Positions 57,118-64,000 of a stretch of 64,000 nt of DNA are shown here, in pieces; the first letter of the stretch is position 1, and the number at the start of each line of letters is the position of its first letter. This DNA comes from Elymus sibiricus. Lineage: Eukaryota > Streptophyta > Magnoliopsida > Poales > Poaceae. The notes beneath the pieces are model-generated. The model did no database searches. It worked only from the letters and a program-made list of their open reading frames with translations, and was not told the DNA's origin. The stretch lies in contig CM077673.1 in assembly GCA_039707655.1 (NCBI GenBank), forward strand, positions 8,442,001 through 8,506,000, in the 5' to 3' direction. The position numbers were made by a program, and so were the translations under genes.

Positions 57118-60100
57118 GTTATGAAAAACTACTAAAAATTATGGGCTCCTATATATATAAGTTATTGTATGTAGGAGTTTCATATTCCCGCATAAACAAC
57201 ATCCGAAACAATAAAAAAACAAGAGTGTTATCACGTATCGACAATGCTATTTAAACAAGTTTTCGGTTTCACAGAAATAGAAAATCTACCATCATGGATC
57301 GAAAGGGTATATAAATGTATCAAATTATGTGATTTCTATAGGTAATTTGTTTTCTGAGGTGCATACAATTGCACGGACTACACTCGAAGCATGAAATGGT
57401 GGATAGGATATCGGAATATGCCGAAGATGCTACATAAATAAGTTTTTAGTTTCTTGACAAAGTGAGAACCAATAGTGATGGATCAAGAGGGTACAAAATT
57501 AGTGCTAAAATTATATCATTCCTACTTATAAGTTGTCGTAAAAGGCTTGAAATGAAGAAATGTTGGTGGAAGGTCTAAATGATGTTATTGAAATAAGGTT
57601 CCAGTTTAACAGAATAAAAAATCTACGATAACGGAAAGTTTATGATAAAGTGCCAAACTGAATAATTTATTTGAATAAATTGTTCTAGGAACACCATACA
57701 GTGGTAAAGACTACTCTCGAAGAATGAAATGAGGTAAAGCTTGTTGTAATGTGTCGACTATCCAATTTAAGTGAGTTCTCAGTTTCGGAGGAGGAGAAAA
57801 CCTAAAGTAATAAAAGAGAAGGTTAAGAAAAACTATTGAAAATTATGTGACTCCTACATATAAGTTGTTCTAGGAGTTTCATACTGCCTCATAGATAACT
57901 TCCGAAACAAGAAAGTAAGTAAGACTGCTGTCACATGTCGACGATGCTATGTAAACAAGTTTTTAGTTTTGCAGAAATAGAAAATCAACCATGATGGATC
58001 GAAAGGGTACAAAAAATGTACCAAAGTATCTGATTTCTATAGGTAAGTTTTTGTTTGACGTGCAGACAGCTGCACGGACTACCCTCGAAGCTTGCAATGG
58101 TGGAAAGGATATCGGAATATGTAGATGATGCTTCATAAATAAGTTTTTAGTTTGGAACGACGTGAAAATCTATAGTGATGGAACAACAGGGCACAAAAGT
58201 GGTGATAAAATTATGTGATTCCTACTTATAAGTTGTTGTACGAGATACATATTGTTGCGCATACAACTTTCGAAGCCAGAAATGAAGAAATGCTAATTGA
58301 ATGTCTATATGATGTTATTTAAATAACTTTCCTGTTTAACATAATAAAACATCTGTGGTAATTGATCACAAGTTTATGAAAAGGTGCTAAACTAGATAAT
58401 TTATAAGGATAAGTTGTTTTATGAGCTCCATTTAACTATACAGAGTATTATCGAAGAATGAAATGAAGGAAAGGTTTTTGTAATTTGTCGACTGCCCTAT
58501 TTATGTGAGTTCTCAGTTTGGAATGAGGAGAAAACCTAAAGTAATAAATCAAAAGGTTATGAAAAACTACTAAAAATTATGGGACTCCAACATATATAAG
58601 TTATTGTATGTAGGAGTTTCATATTCCCGCATAAACAACTTCCGAAACAATAAAAAAACAAGTGTTATCACGTGTCGACAATGCTATTTAAACAAGTTTT
58701 CGGTTTCACAGAAATAGAAAATCTACCGTCATGGATCGAAAGGGTATAAAAATGTAGCAAATTATGAGATTTCTATAGGTAATTTGTTTTTTGAGGTGCA
58801 TACCATTGCACGGACTACACTCAAAGAATGAAATGGTGGCTAGGATATCGGAATATGCCGAAGATGCAACATAAATAAGTTTTCAGTTTTTGACAAAGTG
58901 AAAACCAATAGTGATGGATCAAGAGGGTACAAAAGTAGTGCTAAAATTATATGATTCCTACTTATAAGTTGTCATAAAAGGCTTGAAATGAAGAAATGTT
59001 GGTAGAAGGTCTAAATGATGTTATTAAAATAAGGTTCCAGTTTAACAGAATAAAAAATCTACGATAACGGAAAGTTTATGATAAAGTGCCAAACTGATAA
59101 TTTATTTGAATAAATTGTTCTAGGAACACCATACAGCGGTAGAGACTACTCTCGAAGAATGAAATGAAGTAAAGCTTGTTGTAATGTGTCGACTATCCAA
59201 TTTAAGTGACTTCTCAGTTTCGGAGGAGGAGAAAACCTAAAGTAATAAAACAGAAGGTTAAGAAAAACTATTGAATATTATGTGACTCCTACATATAAGT
59301 TGTTCTAGGAGTTTCATAATGCCTCATAGATAACTTCCGAAACTAGAAAGGAAGTAAGACTGCTATCACATGTCGACGATGCTATGTAAACAAGTTTTTA
59401 GTTTTGCAGAAATAGAAAATCTACCATGATGGATCGAAAGGGTACAAAAAATGTACCAAAGTATCTCATTTCTATATGTAAGTTTTTGTTTGACGTGCAG
59501 ACAGCTGCAGGGACTACCCTCGAAGCTTGCAATGGTGGAAAAGATATTGGAATATGTAGATGATGCTTCATAAATAAGTTTTTAGTTTCAAACGGCGTGA
59601 AAATCTATAGTGATGGAACAACAGGGAACAAAAGTGGTGGTAAAATTATGTGATTCCTACTTATAAGTTGTTGTACGAGATACATATTGTTGCGCATACA
59701 ACTTTCGAAGCATGACTTGAAGAAATCGTAATTCAATGTCTATATGATTTTATTTAAATAACTTTCCAGTTTAACAGAATAAAACATCTATGGTAATTGA
59801 TCACAAGTTTATGAAAAGGTGCTAAACTGGATAATTTATGAGGATAAGTTGTATTATGAGCTCTACTGAACTAGAAATAGTATTATCGAAGAATGAAATG
59901 AAGGAAAGGTTTTCGTAATTTGTCGACTGTCCTATTTATGTGAGTTCCCAGTTTGGAATGAGGAGAAAACCTAAACTAATAAATCAAAAGGTTATGAAAA
60001 AACTACTAAAAATTATGGGACTCCTACATATATAAGTTATTGTATGTATGAGTTTCATATTGCCGCATAAACAACATACGAAACAATAAAAAAACAACAT

Positions 60101-62555
60101 TGTTATCACGTGTCGACAATGCTATTTAAACAAGTTTTTGGTTTCGCAGAAATAGAAAATCTACCATCATGGATCAAAAGGGTACGAAAATGTATCAAAT
60201 TATGTGATTTCTATAGGTAATTTGTTTTCTGAGGTGCATACCATTGCACTGACTACACTCGAAGCATGAAATGGTGGATAGGATATCGGAATATGCCGAC
60301 GATGCAATATAAATAAGGTTTCAGTTTTTGACAAAGTGAAAACCAATAGTGATGGATCAAGAGGGTTCAAAAGTAGTGCTAAAATTATATGATTCCTACT
60401 TATAATTTGTCGTACGAGGCTTGAAATGAAGAAATGTAGGTGGAAGGTCTAAATGATGTTATTGAAATAAGGTTCCAGTTTAACAGAATAAAAAATATAT
60501 GATAAGGGAAAGTTTACGATAAAGTGCCAAACTGAATGATTTATTTGAATAAATTGTTCTAGGAACACCATACAGTTGTAGAGACTACTCTCGAAGAATG
60601 AAATGAAGTAAAGCTTGCTGTAATGTGTCGACTATCCTATTTTAGTGAGTTCTCACTTTCGGAGGAGGAGAAAACCTAAAGTAATAAAACAGAAGGTTAG
60701 GAAAAACTATTGAAAATTATGTGACTCCTACATATAAGTTGTTCTAGGAGTTTCATACTGCTGCATAGATAACTTCTGAAACAAGAAAGGAAGTAAGACT
60801 GCTATCACATGTCGACGATGCTATGTAAACAAGTTATTAGTTTTGCAGAAATAGAAAATCTACCATGATGGATCGAAAGGGTACAAAAAATGTACAAAAG
60901 TATGTGATTTCTATAGGTAAGTTTTTGTTTGACTTGCAGACAGCTGCACGGACTACCCTCGAAGATTGCAATGGTGGAAAGGATATCGGAATATGTAGAT
61001 GATGCTTCATAAATAAGTTTTTAGTTTGGAAGGACGTGAAAATCTATAGTGATGGAACAACAGGGTACAGAAGTGGTGGTAAAATTATGTGATTCCTACT
61101 TATAAGTTGTTGTATGAGATACATATTGTTGCGCATACAACTTTCAAAGCTGGAAATGAAGAAATGCCAATTGAATGTCTATATGATGTTATTTAAATAA
61201 CTTTCTAGTTTAACGGAATAAAACATCTATGGTAATTGATCACAAGTTTATGAAAAGGTGCTAAACTGGATAATTTATGAGGATAAGTTGTTTTATGAGC
61301 TCCATTGAACTATAGAGAGTATTATTGAAGAATGAAATGACGGAAAGGTTTTTGTAATTTGTCGACTGTCCTATTTAAGTGAGTTCTTATTTGGAATGAG
61401 GAGAAAACCTAAAGTAATAAATCAAAAGGTTATGAAAAATTACTAAAAATTATGGGACTCCTACATATATAAGTTATTGTAGGAGTTTCTTATTGCCTCA
61501 TAAACAACATCCGAAACAATAAAAAAACAAGACTGTTATCACGTGTCAACAATGCTATTTAAACAAGTTTTCGGTTTCGTAGAAATAGAAAATCTACCAT
61601 CATGGATCGAAAGGGTACAAAAATGTATCAAATTATGTGATTTCTATTGGTAATTTGTTTTCTGAGGTGCATACCATTGCACTGACTACACTCGAATCAC
61701 GAAATGGTGGATAAGATATCGGAATATGCCGACGATGCAACATAAATAAGTTTTCAGTTTTTGACAAAGTGAAAACCAATAGTGATGGATCAAGAGGGTA
61801 CAAAAGTAGTGCTAAAATTATATGATTCCTACTTATAAGTTGTTGTACGAGGCTTGAAATGAAGAAATGTTGGTGGAAGGTCTAAATGATGTTATTGAAA
61901 TAAGGTTCCAATTTATTAGAATAAAAAATCTAGGATAACGGAAAGTTTACGATAAAGTGCCAAACTGAATAATTTATTTGAATAAATTGTTCTAGGAACA
62001 CCATACAGCTGTAGAGACTACTCTCGAAGAATGAAATGAAGGAAAGTTTGTAGTAATGTGTCGACTATCCTATTTAAGTGAGTTCTCAGTTTCGGAATAG
62101 GAGAAAACCTAAAGTAATAAAGCAGAAGGTTAAGAAAGACTATTGAAAATTATGTGACTCCTACATATAAGTTGTTCTAGGAGTTTCATACTGCCGCATA
62201 GATAACTTCTGAAACAAGAAAGGAAGTAAGACTGCTATCACATGTCGACGATGCTATGTAAACAAGTTTTTAGTTTTGCAGAAATAGAAAATCTACATGA
62301 TGGATGGAAAGGGTACAAAAAATGTAGCAAAGTATCTGATTTCTATAGGTAAGTTTTTGTTTGACGTGCAAACAGCTGCACGGATTACCCTAGAAGCTTG
62401 CAATGGTGGAAAGGATATCGGAATATGTAGATGATGCTTCATAAATAAGTTTTTAGTTTGGAACAACGTGAAAATCTATAGTGATGGAACAACAAGGTAC
62501 AAAAGTGGTGGTAAAATTATATGATTTCTACTTATAAGTTGTTGTACGAGATACA
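57118..62555 (+). repeat. AT-rich satellite, about 180-bp monomers in a 1.436-kb higher-order repeat
   Basis: The landmark TCGACGATGCTATGTAAAC occurs at 57938, 59373, 60812 and 62245 (spacing 1435, 1439, 1433). The sister landmark TCGACAATGCTATTTAAAC, with small variation, occurs at 57238, 58675, 60113 and 61546. Within each unit eight related monomers can be followed, each starting GATTCCTAC, GATTTCTATAGG, GATAATTTAT or GACTCCTACA. The series M1-M4 is echoed by M5-M8, so the unit is two related four-monomer halves of about 718 bp. M7 is shortened to about 147 bp. There is no coding capacity. I do not recognise the family. Confidence 0.85.
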
Positions 62556-64000
62556 ACATGAGTTTTGGCGAGGTCCCTGTAACTTGACCCCGGGGTTCTC
62601 CGAACGTTCGGATCGCCCCGGCACCCAAAAACAGTGAGTAATAGCATAGAAAACTCGCTAAAATGAACCAAATATATGAGTTTTTGCGAGGTCCCGGTAA
62701 CCTGACCCCAAGATTCCCCGAACGATCGGATCGCCCGGGGACCAAAAAACAATGAGTAATAGCATAAAAAATTGGCCATAATGATGCAAATCTGCGAGTT
62801 TTGGCGAGGTCCCTGTAACCTGACCCGGGGTTCCTTAAACGTTCAGATCGCCCCAAGATTTAAAAAAGTTGAGTAATAGCATAGAAAACTAGACAGAATT
62901 GACCAAATCTACGAGTTTTGGCGTCCCCTCGGGGTTCTCCGAATGTTCAGATCGCTCCGGGAACCAAAATCAGTGAGTAGTAGCACAGAATGGACCAAAT
63001 CTACGAGTTTTGGTCAGGCCCCCATAACCTGACCCCGGGGTTCCCCGAACGTTCGGGTCGCCCGAGGACCCAAAAATTGAGTAATAACATAGAAAACTAG
63101 CCAGAATGGACCAAATCTGCGAGTTTTGGTCCAAACCTATGAGTTTTGGCGTGGTCCCCGTAACCTAACCCCGGATTCCCCGAACGTTCGGATCCCCCCG
63201 AGACTCTAAACCAGTGAGTAATAGCATAGAAAACTGGCCATCATGGAGCAAATCTGGAGTTTTGGCGACGTCCCGTAACCTGACCCCGGGGTTCCCCGAA
63301 CGTTCGGGTCGCCCCGAGACCCAAAATCAGTGAGTAATAGCATTGAAAACTGGACAGAATGGACCAAATCTACGAGTTTTGGAGAGGTCCCCATAACCTG
63401 ACCCCGGGGTTCCCCGAACGTTCGGATTGCCCCGGGACCAAAAACAGTGAGTAATAGCGTAAAAAACTGGCCAGAATGAACATACTCTGCGAGTTTTGGC
63501 GAGGTCCCTCGTAAACTGACACCGGGGTTCCCTGAATGTTCGGATCACCCCGGGATCCAAAAACTGGGAGTAATTTCATAGAAAACAGTAAGTAATAAGC
63601 GGACCCTGGGGTTCCCCGAACGTTCACATCGCCTTGGGACCTAAAATCAGTAAGTAATAGCGTAGAAAACTGGCAAGAAAGGGCCAAATCTCTGAGTTTG
63701 GTGAGGTCCCCGTAACTGGACCACGTGGTTCCCAAAATGTTTGGATTGAGCCGGACCCAAAACCTGTGAGTAATAGCATAGAAAACTGGCCAAAATGGGC
63801 CAAATCTGTGAGTTTTGGCGAGGTCCCAGTAAGCGGACCCTCAGGTACCCTGAATGTTCGCATCGCCTTGGGACCCAAAATCAGTGAGTAATAACGTAGA
63901 AAAGTGGCCGGAACGGGCCAAATCTCTGAGTTTTGACGAGGTCCCCGTAAGCGGACCCCGGGGCTCCCCGAATGTTCGGATCACCCTGGGACTCAAAATC
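62556..64000. repeat. Tandem satellite of about 118 bp, resembling the pSc119.2/120-bp family
   Basis: Twelve to thirteen monomers, spaced mostly 116-119 bp, run to the window edge. Each has GAGTTTTGGCGAGGTCCC, a CCCCGGGGTTCCCCGAACG core and GGGACCCAAAATCAGTGAGT then AATAGC. The reverse complement GCTATTACTCACTG then TTTTGGGTCCC resembles what I remember of the pSc119.2 probe, a rye/wheat subtelomeric repeat. One monomer near 63560-63620 is rearranged, and one spacing near 63121-63140 is short. Open frames here are artefacts of the repeat. Confidence 0.72.

Noticed and set aside
55690..58620. Foldback or Mutator-like transposon with long inverted ends
   Set aside because: Only one side is inverted, the right arm continues as a multi-copy array, and no outer ends with a target duplication can be found.
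62476..63878. Several minus-strand frames with repeated phrases such as SFLCYYSL
   Set aside because: They are translations of the 118-bp tandem repeat.
62556..64000. CRISPR-like array
   Set aside because: Repeats are contiguous with no unique spacers, and the context is a plant genome.

Overview
This window is repeat DNA from a large plant genome, most likely a Triticeae grass (wheat, Aegilops or rye group). I find no host gene, tRNA or rRNA. The host call rests on three things: a Stowaway-type MITE with CTCCCTCCGT ends, long Ty3/Gypsy LTR elements of Triticeae style, and a roughly 118-bp satellite at the right end that resembles the pSc119.2/120-bp family as I remember it.

Layout. (1) 1-5872, plus strand: the last 146 codons of a chromovirus polyprotein, a polypurine tract, one complete 4280-bp LTR (477-4756, TGTGAC...GTCACA), an initiator-Met-type primer site and the first ORF of another internal region. 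This is an internal-LTR-internal arrangement, not a normal element. (2) 5889-54473, minus strand: a head-to-tail array of one non-autonomous, Athila-like Ty3/Gypsy element. It has six LTRs (1403 bp each without insertions, TGATA...TATCA) and six internal regions, neighbours sharing a single LTR, with a unit length of about 8.12 kb. Each internal region carries a tRNA-Asp-type PBS, gag-protease, an LTR-like promoter segment, an ATHILA ORF-1-like gene, and two identical 15-nt polypurine tracts about 2 kb apart. No RT, RNase H or integrase is present. (3) 54474-55689, minus strand: the first 1.2 kb of an LTR related to the one at 477-4756. (4) 55690-62555: an AT-rich satellite of about 180-bp monomers in a 1.436-kb higher-order repeat of eight monomers, with a head-to-head inversion centred near 57155. 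(5) 62556-64000: a tandem repeat of about 118 bp.

Secondary insertions are a 331-bp Stowaway-like MITE in the first array unit (6697-7027, TA duplication) and a 1521-bp solo LTR inside the third array LTR (27722-29242, ATTAG duplication).

How it works together. The array units would depend on an autonomous relative for reverse transcription and integration. Every gag-protease copy in the window is broken, each by a different combination of stops and frameshifts. Many of these variants are shared between non-adjacent units in conflicting patterns (units 1/4, 4/5, 4/6, 5/6, 2/5, 2/6, 1/3), which points to unequal recombination or gene conversion inside the array. The most noteworthy items are the LTR-sharing array and its mosaic history, the internal U3-like promoter segment, the doubled polypurine tract with the array edge lying at one of them, and the inverted higher-order satellite. 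In the entries below, units 1-6 are numbered left to right.
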